DNA of 64,000 nt. It comes from Dermacentor variabilis. Lineage: Eukaryota > Arthropoda > Arachnida > Ixodida > Ixodidae. Positions 39,601 through 51,700 of this stretch are shown here, one piece after another. A program made the translations under genes and the position numbers. Below the pieces are notes generated by a model. That model saw only the letters and a program-made list of their open reading frames with translations. It made no database searches and was not told where the DNA came from. Position 1 is the stretch's first letter, and every line of letters starts with the position of its first letter. The DNA is taken from contig NC_134570.1 in the NCBI RefSeq assembly GCF_050947875.1, positions 229,199,265-229,263,264 of the forward strand. The letters are read 5' to 3'.

Positions 39601-42600
39601 CGGGACAAAAGCGCCTATAGTGAATGAGGTGTTGCCCTAGAAACGTTCCGTAGAAAGTTATACTGCGGTGTATCGGTAATTATCAGCATGTAAATTACAG
39701 AAGTCGCAGTACAACTAGTAGCGAGGTACGCTTCCGCTACATTACTTCTACGCTTGGCACGCACGCACAGCCATCTTGCGGCAAACACGCTGCCCCGATA
39801 GGTGGCGTGCCACTCGCCCGCTTCTCCCCTTCGTCTTCATGCCGCGTTGCGGCCCGGCTGTCCGTGCCGATCACGACGTTTGGCTCGCGTAGATCGTTTC
39901 TCCCTCCGAGACACCGAGTTCTTTGGTTCGCTCCGCTTTCTCAGGCGCAGGTTTCGTCTTTGTGTGACTCAAGAGCATGCCGAGCCAATGAGTGGGCGGT
40001 GCGAACGGGGTGCAGTAACGTTATCGCATTCCACTCTTGAAGGCGAAGCTTAAGCGTCCTCCAATTTCTTGCTTTCGCACCGTGCCGTGAGCTTTAGGCC
40101 GCTGCATATGAGCATTTGACAGTACACTGGCAATCATTGTCGCGTGGACGCTAACAGAACTGTTCCAAGATAACTTCGTTATAGAGATTTAGAGGCATAC
40201 AGCGACTGCATATGTGGCGTCGTCACGATTCGATCTTTTTTTTGTCTTCTAAATTATTGGGCATTTCAATATTGTTTCTCAAGTTGCGTCGCACTGTATG
40301 TTTATCGGTCTTCTCAGCGTGCGATTTCCCTCTGCTTCTTTTTCGTAATCCAGTGCAATAATTCATAACACAAACTTGCCCATATGCCATGCCTTCTTTT
40401 ATTGTGCGTATTACCGCATCCTTTCCGTTCCAGTGAACTTGCCAGTATCTAGCATCAACAAATTCATAGACCAAAACCGTCATTACATTAGCCGGGCAAC
40501 GGGCGTGGGCGAGCGTCTCAGCGCACGTTTTCTGCTGCTCAGCGAACATCGCAGTCCCGGCGCCGTAGCAGAAATCTGTAGGTGCTTTGTAACCTGACAT
40601 TCGTTTGTTGCCTGTCACTTTCAAAATTCTGACGAATAATTTTGTCACGAATGTAAGACCTGGTATGAGCGACTTCAGTGATAAAACGGTGTGGCAATAT
40701 AACCCTCATATGCCGCATGTCATTTAACATCGCATGGTATGTAGCATACACCTACCTAAGTCTATAAAAACCCTTACAGTGACACCGACGGCTACGACGA
40801 CGGCAAAATTCGCATGGAGTGTTCATTGCTATCGGAATAGGATCTCGAACACGCTTCCCTTGTAGATATGTCGCACTTTTTTTCTTTGGTTCCGATTGCC
40901 CTTCTTATCCCCTGCTTACAAACTCTTTTACTTGAACCTCGAGCTATCGTTGAGGCTCACATGATCACTGCAAATAACTGTGGCACGGAAGTGGTCGTAC
41001 CCAGTATGGAACAGGACAATAGTGTCTGACGTCATGAAACATGAAAACACAGACCTTCGCTTCATAAACAGTGTGCCTGACAAGCGCTTGCTCTTCCTAA
41101 TTGGAGAGTGCGCTCCTCTGCACTGCACAGCTGCCCAAATAATAGCGGTACCGGTCACCGTTCAAATGAAGATTAAGCGTTAGCTCATCTTCACCACGAG
41201 AGGCACAAGTCTACAGGGTTGTGCCAAACTGGCCTGGTTTGCGCGCACTGAAGGGAATCGACATGACGAGCGCCGGGTCCGCTGTCTATAATACTTCACG
41301 CGGAGTCCCGTCTTTTGCGCTGTTTAGCTTCTTTTCAGCCACGTCTACATTTCCCATGTCATACAACAGCAAACTGTGTTTGCACACGCTGTTAAAACAG
41401 CAACTAAAAACAACAAAATAACCTGCTTTGCAGTCATCATTTGGGCCACTACCTAGCCCGGAAGCTGGCTTTACAATTATGAAAATTGTCTGATTGGTTG
41501 ACGTGCCTGATTCATCCTTCCGCTAAGAATTTGTGAGAACTAGGGAGGATAGGACCTTGATACATTTGATGCTTAGTAAATACAACTGGGTGTATAATAG
41601 CAATGGATGCAGTCAACGTCTTCGATTCACGTGAAGGCATTGCAGTATTTTGTTGTGCCAGCGCGTTTTCCTTCCTTGATTATTGAAAAAAAAAATGCTG
41701 GCCACTGACATTACCCGTAAAAATCGCGCACGAGAGAAAATGGAGGGAGGCGGCATTTCGCTTGAACGGGATGTCAGTCTCGCCGACTTTCTAGTTTTGC
41801 GTTCGCCTCACCAGATTCTCCGCGTCTCCGATGTTTTCGCCTCGGCGTCTCATTTCTCCATAGGCTGCGTGCTCAGGAGGCGCACAGATGTCAGCAAAGG
41901 CCTATCCGAAATTAGCATCTCCTGTGCGAAAATATTTCTTTCGTTTGTTACAACGCTACTAGGTGTGCGACCATGCATGTAAATATGTGCATCGTTGACT
42001 CGCTACTAGTAACTCAGAGCCAGGAGTGAGGCGTAGCGACTCGGTTTCCAGCGTATACTTAACGTGTCTGTAACATACACATAGTGCGCGAGCATTTGCT
42101 TAAAAGCTGAAAGATAAACTACAAGCAAAAAGGTAGCCAGTAGGAGCTTATGTGGCAAGCAGGTAGCCAGTAGGAGCTTACGTGAAATTCTTTTACACGT
42201 GAGCTAGAAGAGTCGCACTAGAAAAACTTGGGCATACAGGTTAGCAATACCTTCGGCCAGTACTGAAATATTATTCGCCCGCAAAGAGCCATCTGCAAAA
42301 CACCAGAGATCCGTAACTTTGTCTCGTTGCTTTTAATTCGAGGCGATACTGGCATGCATACCTGTCAGTTTTGTTGCCAATGGCAACGTATCAGCTTTGG
42401 TCTGAAAGGGCCCTCCAAACAAAACAAGACGCTCTTCCTTATATTTTCCGGCAAGGTATATCGGTTTTTTAATCTTCGCAGCTCTAAACCTAGCGTTCAT
42501 CCAATCGCTGAACGCGCGCTAAGTAGCAGCTTCACGTAGACATCAGACTCCGGATCGTTCCTTGCACCCAGTGCAGTGATTTAGTGCAGCTTTCATGTAC

Positions 42601-42718
42601 TTACACCGTTAACTTGAATGGTGAACTACGGCGGAGCTAAATTTATTTCACTACGTCACAGAAATACTAGCTTTTACTGAATCCACACGCATGCTTTCTG
42701 CAATGCTTTCTGCATTGC
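39601..42718. other. Intronic sequence without recognisable genes
   Basis: Only small duplications stand out: AGGTAGCCAGTAGGAGCTTA at 42131-42150 and again at 42161-42180, and GCATGCTTTCTGCA at 42689-42702 and 42727-42740 with a partial copy between. No coding similarity was recognised. Confidence 0.35.
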
Positions 42719-44135
42719 TTGCTTCCGCATGCTTTCTGCAGGTCTTGTGATATAGATGGCATTCAAATCTCACCTGTAAAATTTGTCCTCACTCTAATAG
42801 CACCAGTATTAACTTATATTTATAACATTGCCTTATCAAGCGGGTCCTTTCCAAAGCAGATGCAGAAATCTAAGGTAATAGTATTATATAAAAGCGGTGA
42901 TAAAAATAGCATGTCAAGTTACCGACCGATTTCCATTTTACCGCTTTTTTCGAAAGGGTTGGAGAAAATTATTGAAAAACGGTTAATAAAATTTTGCAAT
43001 AGGTTTAAATTGTTATCAACAGCACAACATGGCTTTTTGCGAGGTAAATCTACCGAATCAGCTTTATTGTCTCAAAAAGAAATTATTCTTAACGCTTTTG
43101 AAAATAAAGAATTGTGCGTCGGCGTCTTCATTGATTTCTCAAAGGCTTTCGATCGCCTTAATCATAATACCTTACTTAAAAAATTAGACCTCTATGGCAT
43201 ACGTGGCACTCCACTTGAACTACTGAAATCGTACTTGCGTCATCGTGTACAATGCGTTAAAATAGGGCCACATATATCTTCATTTCAAACTATTACTGCT
43301 GGTGTCCCACAGGGTAGTATTTTAGGACCTCTACTTTTTATTTTATATATAAATGACCTTGTTTTGACTGTTAGCCAGCCGAAATTTGTAATTTATGCTG
43401 ACGATGCAAGTTTATTTTTTTTTCACAGGTAGTTCCATACAATCTCTGGTTTCTGTTACTAACAATGCTCTTGATAAACTTAAGGAATGGTCTGAAGCAA
43501 ACTCTACTCATAAACACGAAAAAAACTAAAGCGGTTCTATTCAGCACAAGACAGTTTCCCACTCAACCCGATATACATATATACATAGGCGATTCACGTG
43601 TCCAGTTTGTAGACACTGTCAAGATTTTGGGGGTAATTTTTAGCAAGACAATGAGCTGGGACACTGAAGTTCAGTTCATTATGAGAGTAAACTGGCAACG
43701 TGCACCGGAATTCTCGCAAAATTTCGGCATTTTCTGCCCGAACGCATAAAATTAATTATTTACAATGCGCTGTTTGTATCCCACCTAAATTATTGTTTCT
43801 TGGTTTGGGGTACTACCACTAAAACAAATAATAATAAAATATACATGGTTCAAAAGAAAGCTGTACGCTACATTGCGAACGTAGATTACCTTGCTCACAC
43901 TCAGGAACTGTTTGCTCGTTACCAAATTTTGCCGATTAATACCGTGTACGAATATTACTTAGCATTAAAATACAAGCGTTGTATCCAAAATAACCAGCTA
44001 GTTTTCTTGAATTACCCTGTCTCAGTCAAAGTCTTTCAGAATACTCCTTTCGCAGAAAAGAAATTTGGCACATTCCCTTCTCCCGTACAATGTACGGGCA
44101 ACAGATGCTCCGACATAGCCTGCCCACTGTTTTGA
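42719..44135 (+). pseudogene. LINE-delta reverse transcriptase
   Basis: Frame 42719-43432 has V-I-V-L-Y-K-S-G-D, Y-R-P-I-S-I-L-P-L, Q-H-G-F-L-R-G-K-S-T, F-I-D-F-S-K-A-F-D, G-V-P-Q-G-S-I-L-G-P-L and the catalytic Y-A-D-D-A, then stops just after (T-run slippage near 43417-43425). Frame 43465-43749 continues with N-T-K-K-T-K and L-G-V-I-F. A third frame, 43750-44135, gives L-N-Y-C-F-L-V-W-G-T and Q-K-K-A-V-R-Y-I. Two frameshifts therefore break an otherwise recognisable RT. Confidence 0.82.
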
Positions 44136-44556
44136 ATAAATTATTGTCAAGGGGTATAATTCCTGAAACATGTTCACTTGTTGACATGAGAAGTGCACTA
44201 ATTCACTAATATCTTCTTTTTGAAAGCCGCGTTCATGTATTTTTTTTTTCGTATCTTGCTGCGATGCATCCTGTGTAATTTTATCTTGCTGCTATGCATG
44301 TCTGTGTTTTTTTCTTACTATTATGCTGTGTTTTTTTTGTTTATGCTTTGTCCACAAACTCATGCATATACGAGATATTATTGCCCTTGTTAAATAGCCA
44401 GAGTGTTACTATGACTTTTACACTTTACGTTTTCGCTGTATGCCTTGTACAGGGGGGCTCGGGCGTCCCTCAAGTGATTGTGTTCACTTTTTGCCCGGGC
44501 CTACCCGTATCGTTGATTTTTTGGCGATATAAATAAACTTCAACTTCAACTTCAAT
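42719..44556 (+). mobile_element. CR1/L2-like LINE (LINE-delta), 5'-truncated within RT
   Basis: The copy starts in RT at D-I-D-G-I-Q and continues through RT into a 3' untranslated region. It ends in AATAAA followed by three AACTTC-type repeats (44537-44556), the junction with Gypsy-4. The absence of RNase H and the style of the RT motifs point to the CR1/L2/Jockey side of the non-LTR tree; the exact clade needs a tree. Its codons are much more AT-rich than those of the neighbouring Gypsy elements. Confidence 0.8.
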
Positions 44557-44589
44557 GCTCAGTGGTCATATTGCTGCATTAACTTCGTG

Positions 44590-45290
44590 TCGAAATCCTC
44601 CATTGACGCTCCCAAGGAACCAGAACTTGATGTTCACGTCGACGGTGTCTATTTGACAGCGTTAATAGATACTGAAGCCCAGGTGTCCATAGTGAGTTGT
44701 AACCTCCGTCGCCCACTGAAAAGGTTCCCACGCCTCCTACTACTCGAGCCGTGCGCGTGGCCGATGGCAGCACTGTTGACGTCACCGGAATGTGTACTTC
44801 CCGTATAAACATCGCCGGTAGCCACGTTCCTATTCTTCTTGCAGTGCTAACCAATTGTCCCCTTGACCTAATCCTCGGACTCGGCTTTCTTACGGCGCAC
44901 TCAGCTTTGATCGACTGTTCTGCCGGGACCCTTTGCCTCGAACTTCCTCTACTCGCATATATTCGTGCCGAACTGCCGAACAACTTTAGTGCGACCGCAT
45001 TCGTCCACCTGCCGCCTAAAGCCTTGACTTTCGTAGATTTGCTATCATCTTTTCCTGTGCCCGATGATGATTACGTCGCCACACCTGTTCCTAATGTCCT
45101 TTTGATGCGCAATATCAATGTGTCCCACTCCGTCTTCACCGTCGCCGATAACCGGACATGCCTCCCCGTCGTCTACTTTGGCCTGATATAGGAAGTTCTA
45201 GACCAAGGCATATCAGTTGCAACGCTCTGTGCTATCGGAGATGGCACCGTCACGACGTTTTCCGTAGACGTCTGCTAAGATTCTTCACCA
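44590..45290 (+). pseudogene. Gypsy-4 protease and linker
   Basis: Frame 44587-44808 reads A-L-I-D-T-E-A-Q-V-S-I-V-S. The aspartic protease signature is D-T-G, and here Gly is Glu (GAA at 44674-44676), which should disable the active site. A frameshift near 44725 leads to frame 44751-45191 with L-I-L-G-L-G-F-L and S-A-L-I-D, the second half of a retropepsin, and the linker to RT. The frame ends at TAG 45189-45191. Confidence 0.8.
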
Positions 45291-45332
45291 TGTCCACAGG
45301 ATGCTATTTTCTCTGACAGAACATTTCGTCCG

Positions 45333-46202
45333 ATGATTGCCGCGGACCTGCTGCCTGAACATCCAGCAGCTCTGTGTCGCCTTTTGGTTTCGTACCACGA
45401 CATCTTCGATCTCAGCAATCGTCAATTGGGCCAGACTTCAATTGTTAAGCATCACATAAATACTGGTGATCTCAGTCCTATTCATCGCCTGCCATGTCGA
45501 CTTTCTGCTTCAGAGCGTAAGGTTATTCAACATGAAGTGAACAAGATGCTTGCCAAAGGCATTGTTCAACCTTTGCCGAGCCCTTGGGCGTCGCCCGTGG
45601 TGCTTGCTAAAAAGAAAGATGGCGCATGGCGTTTCTGCGTAGATTATCGACATCTAAACCGCATTACCAAGAAAGACGTCTACCCCTCGCCTCGCATTGA
45701 CGACGCCCTCGATTGTCTCCATGGTGCCAACTACTTTCCATCAACAGACCTGCGGTTTGGTTATTGGCAGATTTCTGTGGATGAAAAAGACACAGAGAAG
45801 ACCCCGTTCGCCACTCCTGATGGTCTATATCAATTCAAAGCCATGCCATTCTGTCTATGCAACGCCCGATCAACGTTCGAACGTATGATGGACTCTCTGT
45901 TTCAAGGGTTCAAATGGTCAACATGTCTGTGCTACCTAGACGACGTTCTCGTATTTTCGCCCACATTTGAGACACACATTGAGCGCTTATCAGCCGTTCT
46001 TCAAGTCTTCCGCGAGGCTGGGCTCCAGCTAAATTCATCGAAGTGTCACTTCGGTCGTCGGCAGTTTACAGTGCTGGGCCACCTCGTCGACGCTTCCGGT
46101 ATTCAACCACACCCGGAGAAAATTCGTGCTGTCACATCTTTTCCAGTACGTCAGTCTGTCAAAGACGTCCGAAGTTTTGTAGGACTCTGCCCCTACTTCT
46201 GA
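45333..46202 (+). pseudogene. Gypsy-4 reverse transcriptase
   Basis: An open frame of 289 codons covers S-P-W-A-S-P-V-V-L-A-K-K-K-D-G, F-C-V-D-Y-R-H-L-N, T-D-L-R-F-G-Y-W-Q-I, A-T-P-D-G-L-Y-Q-F and the catalytic Y-L-D-D-V-L-V (45934-45954). V-L-G-H-L-V and F-V-G-L-C follow and the frame stops at TGA 46200-46202. The next base triplets resume the expected sequence, so the TGA is a late nonsense change. The RT active site looks intact. Confidence 0.85.
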
Positions 46203-47110
46203 TGCTTCGTTCAAGACTTCGCAGTGATTGCCCGACCTCTTACTGATCTTCCGAAGGACGTGCCGTTTATGTGGAGCCCCGCTCAAACTGCCCTGTTTGT
46301 CCACTTCACCAACATTCTCACCACGCCCCCTATACTTGCCCACTTTGACCCGTCCTCTCCTACAGAGGTGCGTACCGATGCCAGAGGTCACGGTATCGGA
46401 GCCGTCTTAGCCCAGCACCAACAGGGTCAAGATCGCGTTATCGCATACGCTAGCGGCCTCCTCACAGCAGCGCAGCGCAACTATTCGATCACAGATCGTG
46501 AATGCCTGGCTCTCGTCTGGGCGGTTTCCAAATTCCGCCCGTACTTGTATGGCACGCACTTCTTCGTAATCACGGACCACCACGTGCTCTGCTGGCTTTC
46601 CTCACTCAAGGATCCTACCGGTCGGCTTGGTCGCTGGGATCTGCGGCTGCAGGAATATTCCTATGCAGTAGTGTACAGGTCGGGCCGATTACATCAAGAC
46701 GCAGACTGTTTTTCACGCTATCCAGTGGACGAACCACCCAGCGACCCTGACCCCGATACCGACGCTTGCGTTTTCTCCGTTTCTCAGCTGCTACATGTTG
46801 CCGACGAGCAACGCCATGATGCCCCTTTGCGCACCATCATTGATGGCTTGGAATCTTCGCCTTCTGATTCGTCCCTTCACGTGTTTGTTCTCCGGGATGG
46901 TGTATTATACCGCTACAATGTACGCCCCGACGGTCCTGCCCTACTCCTCGTCATTCCTAAACACTTACGGTCAGCCGTTCTCCAAGAACTTCAAGATTTA
47001 CCAACGGTAGGTCACCTTGGCGTCTCCCGCAACAACGACCGGATTCGCCGACGCTTTTTTTGACCAAGCCTTGCCCGCTCCGTCCGGAAATACGTTGCGG
47101 CGTGTGAAAA
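46203..47110 (+). pseudogene. Gypsy-4 RNase H and integrase zinc domain
   Basis: Frame 46224-47063 has [23 protein letters not shown] and T-D-H-H-V-L-C-W (RNase H catalytic region), then D-A-D-C-F-S-R-Y-P and the start of the integrase zinc domain (H-L-G-V-S-R-N-N-D-R-I). A shift in the T-run at 47056-47061 leads to a second frame in which the two Cys of the zinc domain are only partly visible. Confidence 0.8.
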
Positions 47111-48084
47111 AGGCCAGCGCCGAAAAAGACCATCGACGTTCCCTACCGGTTGCCTTCAACCGCTCGACATTCCTTCGGAGCCGTTCTTTCGCATTTTCTT
47201 GGACTTACTTGGCCCTTTCCCTCTATCCACGTCTGGCAACAAGTGGGTCGCTGTGGCGACAGATAGCCACGCGCTACGCCATCACCAGAGCACTTGCAAC
47301 AAGCTGCGGCGCAGATGTCCCCGACTTGCTTTTACGTGACGTGATTCTGCAGCATGGTGATCCACACAATTAAACTGCTCACACAGTGTGGTCAGACATT
47401 TCTTCGTCAAGTCATCGCCAACATCCTGCAGTCCTGCTCCACCAAGCACAAGCTGACTACGTCTTACCATCCACAGACTAATGGTCTCACTGAGCGTCTC
47501 AATCGCATCCTAACAGACATGCTTGAAAAGTACGTCTCGTCCAACCATCCTGATTGGGACCTTGCCCTACCAGATGTCACTTTTGCATATAATATTTCGC
47601 GTGACGACACTGCTGGTTATTCCCCGTTTCTGATGTTCGGCCGAGAACCCACATTGCCACTGGACGCATCCCTTCCATCCGCCGCAACAGAGACCAGCGA
47701 GTATGCACTTGACGCCATCCCCAGTGCAGCCCAAGCACGCGAAATTGCCAGCGCTCGCCTCCTGGCCTCTCAAGACAAGCAATGGCACTTGTTCGATCGG
47801 CAACACAGAGACGTCCACTTTTCGCCTGGGTGTCTGGTACCCCTGTGGTCCCCGACTTGCCACGTTGGCCTGTCAGAAAAACTCCTGTCTCTGTACACAG
47901 GCCCATATCGAGTGCTGCGGGCCATGACTCCTGTTACGTACGAAATCGCCCCAGTCAGTACCAGTGCCTCATCTGCCCCAAATTTCACTGACGTCGTGCA
48001 TGTCACACGCCTCAAGCCATACTACTCTCCTGTTACCACCGATATTTCGACGCCCCGTGACGGTGCTTCTGCCGCCGTGTGCAA
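47111..48084 (+). pseudogene. Gypsy-4 integrase core and C-terminus
   Basis: The first catalytic Asp segment (F-F-R-I-F-L-D-L-L-G-P-F, near 47180-47220) is followed by a frame change near 47360. The normal second-Asp block L-T-D-R-G reads L-T-Q-C-G, so that catalytic Asp is lost. H-P-Q-T-N-G-L-T-E-R-L-N-R supplies the Glu, then F-A-Y-N and L-M-F-G-R-E-P-T-L-P-L-D, and a C-terminal Y-R-V-L-R-A-M. The frame passes straight into the LTR and ends at 48220. Confidence 0.8.
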
Positions 48085-48255
48085 TGATACATGCATGTTG
48101 CGTGTTTCTTGTGGACAATGCACGCGGGCTCCCGACGAACACGACGAACGCTCTCTGGCTCTCGAGCTGTTGGCTGAACTGGCCAGCGCTGCAGTTACCC
48201 CTTGTAAATGTACTTTGTAAATAGTCTCCAGTCTTAATCCTTCGTTCGCGTAGCA
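48085..48255 (+). repeat. 3' LTR of Gypsy-4, same family as Gypsy-A LTRs
   Basis: It starts TGATACATGC and ends CGTAGCA, about 171 bp. The integrase frame runs into it, as in the Gypsy-A copy. Confidence 0.8.
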
Positions 48256-48405
48256 ATATAAAGCTATGCTGTTGAGGAATGCGGCGGTGACTTCGAGCAC
48301 TGGCCACTGATTTGGAGCTTTCAGAGGAGTGAAACAACACAAAAACGCTCGCTTAAATATACATAGATTTGTGTCAAACACCAGCATGGTGCTTCAAAAT
48401 ACCCT

Positions 48406-48704
48406 AGGCCTGTATCCACAAAAAGCTGTCATGCAAGAAATTTTCGTAAGAGAAAATCTCACCCAATCTTGTCGTTGAACATATCATTAACGAAGGTGAC
48501 CAGACAATGGCAAAGAACACTTACGAACGAAAAGCTTTGTGAATGAAGCCTATCGACCTGTATTCACAAAAAGCTTATTTCGCTAGAGGTGTTCGTAAAA
48601 GGAAATTCTTGCGAATCACGTTGCGGCGCATATATTTAGCAAAGGCGACTGGGCAATCGAAAAAGGAGCACTTGCAAACAAAAAGCTTTGTGAACTGGAT
48701 TCCT
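48406..48704. repeat. Two tandem MITE-like units
   Basis: Unit 1 (48406-48551) starts AGGCCTGTATCCACAAAAAGC and ends GCTTTGTGAATGAAGCCT. Unit 2 (48555-48704) starts ACCTGTATTCACAAAAAGC and ends GCTTTGTGAACTGGATTCCT. In each the end is roughly the reverse complement of the start (about 18-20 bp), with related interiors (ACTTAC/ACTTGC, GCAAAG/GGCAAAG). They look like short terminal-inverted-repeat elements without coding capacity. The parent transposon is unknown. Confidence 0.6.
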
Positions 48705-51700
48705 CGAAAACCACAATGAAGTGCTTCTCATACATGGACCATAGCTGACGTTTCGGACGTTTAACCTCGAGAAATATTAAAATGCACATTCATGCGCCAA
48801 AGCTATTGACCCTACTCCACACTGCGATTGCGTGTGACCTTATGGCAAAATCGTCATAACGTTAAATGATGTACCTAAGAATGAAAAGAATTTCTTAGGT
48901 ACAGTGGTCTCTTTCCCTTACTCTTGCGCGCATAAGTACATGAAATAGGGGCTATACAAGAACTTAGCAAAAGTGGATATACTCCTTGTCGGCGTACCCA
49001 AATGACCAGAGCCTTTCCGATCAATTCCAGAGGCTAAACGGGGTTGCACTTCTGGGGAATACTTTCGCAAAGTATGATGAGCTCGGCCTTATATAGCTGT
49101 CACTTTGTTCTCTTTGGGATTCGCTCATCTGTCCGTGCAGGCTTAACTGGAAGCTGTGTTCATAGCGAAGTGATTTGTCAATGGAGCATTATTAAGCGGT
49201 CCCCGACTGCCATTATCGTTTTCTCTCTTCGACTGTCTTTGCTGGTGCCCAAGAGGCATTAAATGTCGGACTGTGTTATGACTCGGAACGAAGCTCTTTT
49301 GTGTGAGAGAACAATTGCTCTGACATTAGCTAGAAGGACAAACGAAGTGACCCGGTGCTCCCTAAATGACGGAAAACACCAAGTCTTCCTCAAGTGAACA
49401 GCGTAGACGCCTGTTTTTGAGTAAGCAGCAAAAGGACGTGAACGTACGAGGAATATTTTCACGGGCACGCGGACCGCGGCACGAGGCTGGCGCTAACCAG
49501 AAGCGTTCGCCGATGGCGGGACGACAAGTTCATGGCTGTGCTAGGCGATCGTGGCACACAGTTGCCTGCAAAGCGGGCAGGGCACGCATAACATGGCCAG
49601 CATTTATAGTCATGAGCACACGCGGGCTCTTTCTTGCTTTCCACCAATTCACTTCTGGAAGTCTACGCGCTCTTGCAACTACACCTTCGGCTTGCTCACG
49701 GTCCGCAGAGCTTAGGGAGTCAGTTGGCCTAGCCACTAAACGACGCGTACATCGCAGCAAAGCGGACAGGCGCGTTGAGGTGGGATATAATCGATATAGA
49801 ATTCCTAAAATGATAAGACTGCTCACTAAATGCATGCAGAACGAACCACTAATTAAAGATAAACTAAGTGCAACATCTGTGCTTCGCTCCTTACGGTGTA
49901 CGTCCGGTTCTCAATCCGCGTAGTCAGCAGCGCGGCTTAGAAATTGAGGACCTCATTGTACAGGCCGGTTTACATGGAGATGGAATGACTCAGCTATGAT
50001 GGAGAAAAATGCATACTACAAAAAACAATTTCAAATATTACCTAACGAAGCAATAGGCGCAGGCTGAAAAAGCGAATGCCGGCACAGCAGAGAAGATAAC
50101 TCTATACTACATAGCACTGCGCACAAATAAATTGCCTTCTGCCGCGGCCTTTCTGTGTACTGACTGCAGAAAACTACCCTTTTGGGGCGTTATGCATAGA
50201 ACCATTTCTTGGACGGATAGTTGGACGAGTCTGCAGAACTGGGTCCAACTGGTTCCAAATTTCTTGTGGAATCGGATCCATCGGGATTACGTGAGGAAAC
50301 TGCCATCAGGGGCAAAAGGGCTTGCGTGGCTGACATCACCAAAAGTGCGCAACACATAGTTTTTTATAACCGTGCATACAGTGACACACGTGTTTCGAAA
50401 CTGTAGCGCACGCCGCACGCGCCAGTCATGCTTGACTGAATGCGTGCACTTGTTTCGTTTACTCCAGAACACCGCGGCCGTTCACAGCGGGTGGCGTTGA
50501 AGTGGTGCTGAGAATGGCGCCATTCGGCGGCGCGTGCGTTTTCCCGAATGCTCCAGCCTGCACGATATCGCACTGTCCGGGACAGCTTTCAAGCGTGTAC
50601 AACAGAACAATGTTATGACCACAAGAAAGCAACACTCATGAATATAAGTACACCTTTAGATGATTCACGTTGTATGATTCACGTTGTATAGTTCTACTTA
50701 GAAAAAAACAATGGTATCAAAACCTATTGAAAATGAAGGGCATATGACAATTGTTTTATTCGTGTGGGTCTTTGCGGGCATTACATGAAGACGGGGGGTG
50801 GCTATAATACGCAGGTGTTTCGTTCACAACTTAATGGAGAGCAATACGAAAACGCTGTTGAATTACGAAGCAAGCCAGTGCGCGTGAAATATGTGGAAAA
50901 GTGTGATGGGCGGGTCTGATGTGGGAGACTGAACATGACGATTCGCTATGATGGACCCTGCGGAAGCGATCCAGTACAGGGCGCCGACCCTTCAAGTGCG
51001 GACAGTTTCGATGAGGCTCTGATATTAGTCAGACTGTACAGACGTGTATACGTTCTCGTGATAAAGTGGGTTACCTTATTTTGCATGGCTTGAACGTTGT
51101 TAATCAAATATGACCCACTAGGATTTCAACTAAGGGCGGGGAATTCTATTTTTGTGTCAACTAAAGTTGTGTAACCAATGAATTTGGCAGACTGGTTAGC
51201 AGAGTGCAAATTTCACTTAAGAAAGCCGAGCGCTTTTAAGGCCGTACTCTTGACTGCTGAACGTGCGCATAAAATATTGTTTTAAGATAATTTGATATCT
51301 GCATATTGTAGAAGCATGTTTGCTTCTGTGAACCAGAAGAAAGTGTTTTCTTCTGTCAAGACGGAAATAATAACCAGCATTTAGTTTTGTCACATCCTCT
51401 GATGACGAAAGTACACCGTCCTTAGATATTTGCACTATGTTGACGAAGACAGCTTGAGGCTAACTATATTCCAGAATATTTTCTATTCCCTTTTAGCAGT
51501 ATTGTTATGTCGTGGGAAAAAGGTTCCTTCGGCCACTTCGTTTTAAATTCTCTCTGGTTTAGATTGCTTGCGGTAATTTTTACAATCACCATCACATGAC
51601 GACTGCGTTACCTCAGCCGTTTTCCTCTTTCACACAACGTTTGGCATGCGAGTTGAATAACGCGCTTCGGTAGATGTGTGTGTCGCAAAAGGTTAGGAAA

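Larger units (their letters stand above)
44557..48255 (+). mobile_element. Ty3/Gypsy element (Gypsy-4), lacking 5' LTR and gag
   Basis: From protease onward the element is collinear: protease, RT, RNase H, integrase and a 3' LTR (48085-48255) of the Gypsy-A family. The 5' LTR and gag are missing. The left end coincides with the tail of LINE-delta, so either the LINE inserted and the left part was deleted, or recombination joined them. Frames are broken at about five places. RNase H and integrase resemble those of Gypsy-3, and this copy keeps the parts that Gypsy-3 lost. Confidence 0.85.

Noticed and set aside
30507..48255. Interpreting the Gypsy elements as endogenous retroviruses with env
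   Set aside because: No envelope-like frame follows integrase in any copy. In Gypsy-1 the integrase frame ends close to the polypurine tract, and in Gypsy-4 it runs into the LTR.
49366..49923. 185-codon open frame on the plus strand
   Set aside because: Its translation shows no domain, repeat or motif, and it lies in a region with many chance frames. No splice or family support.
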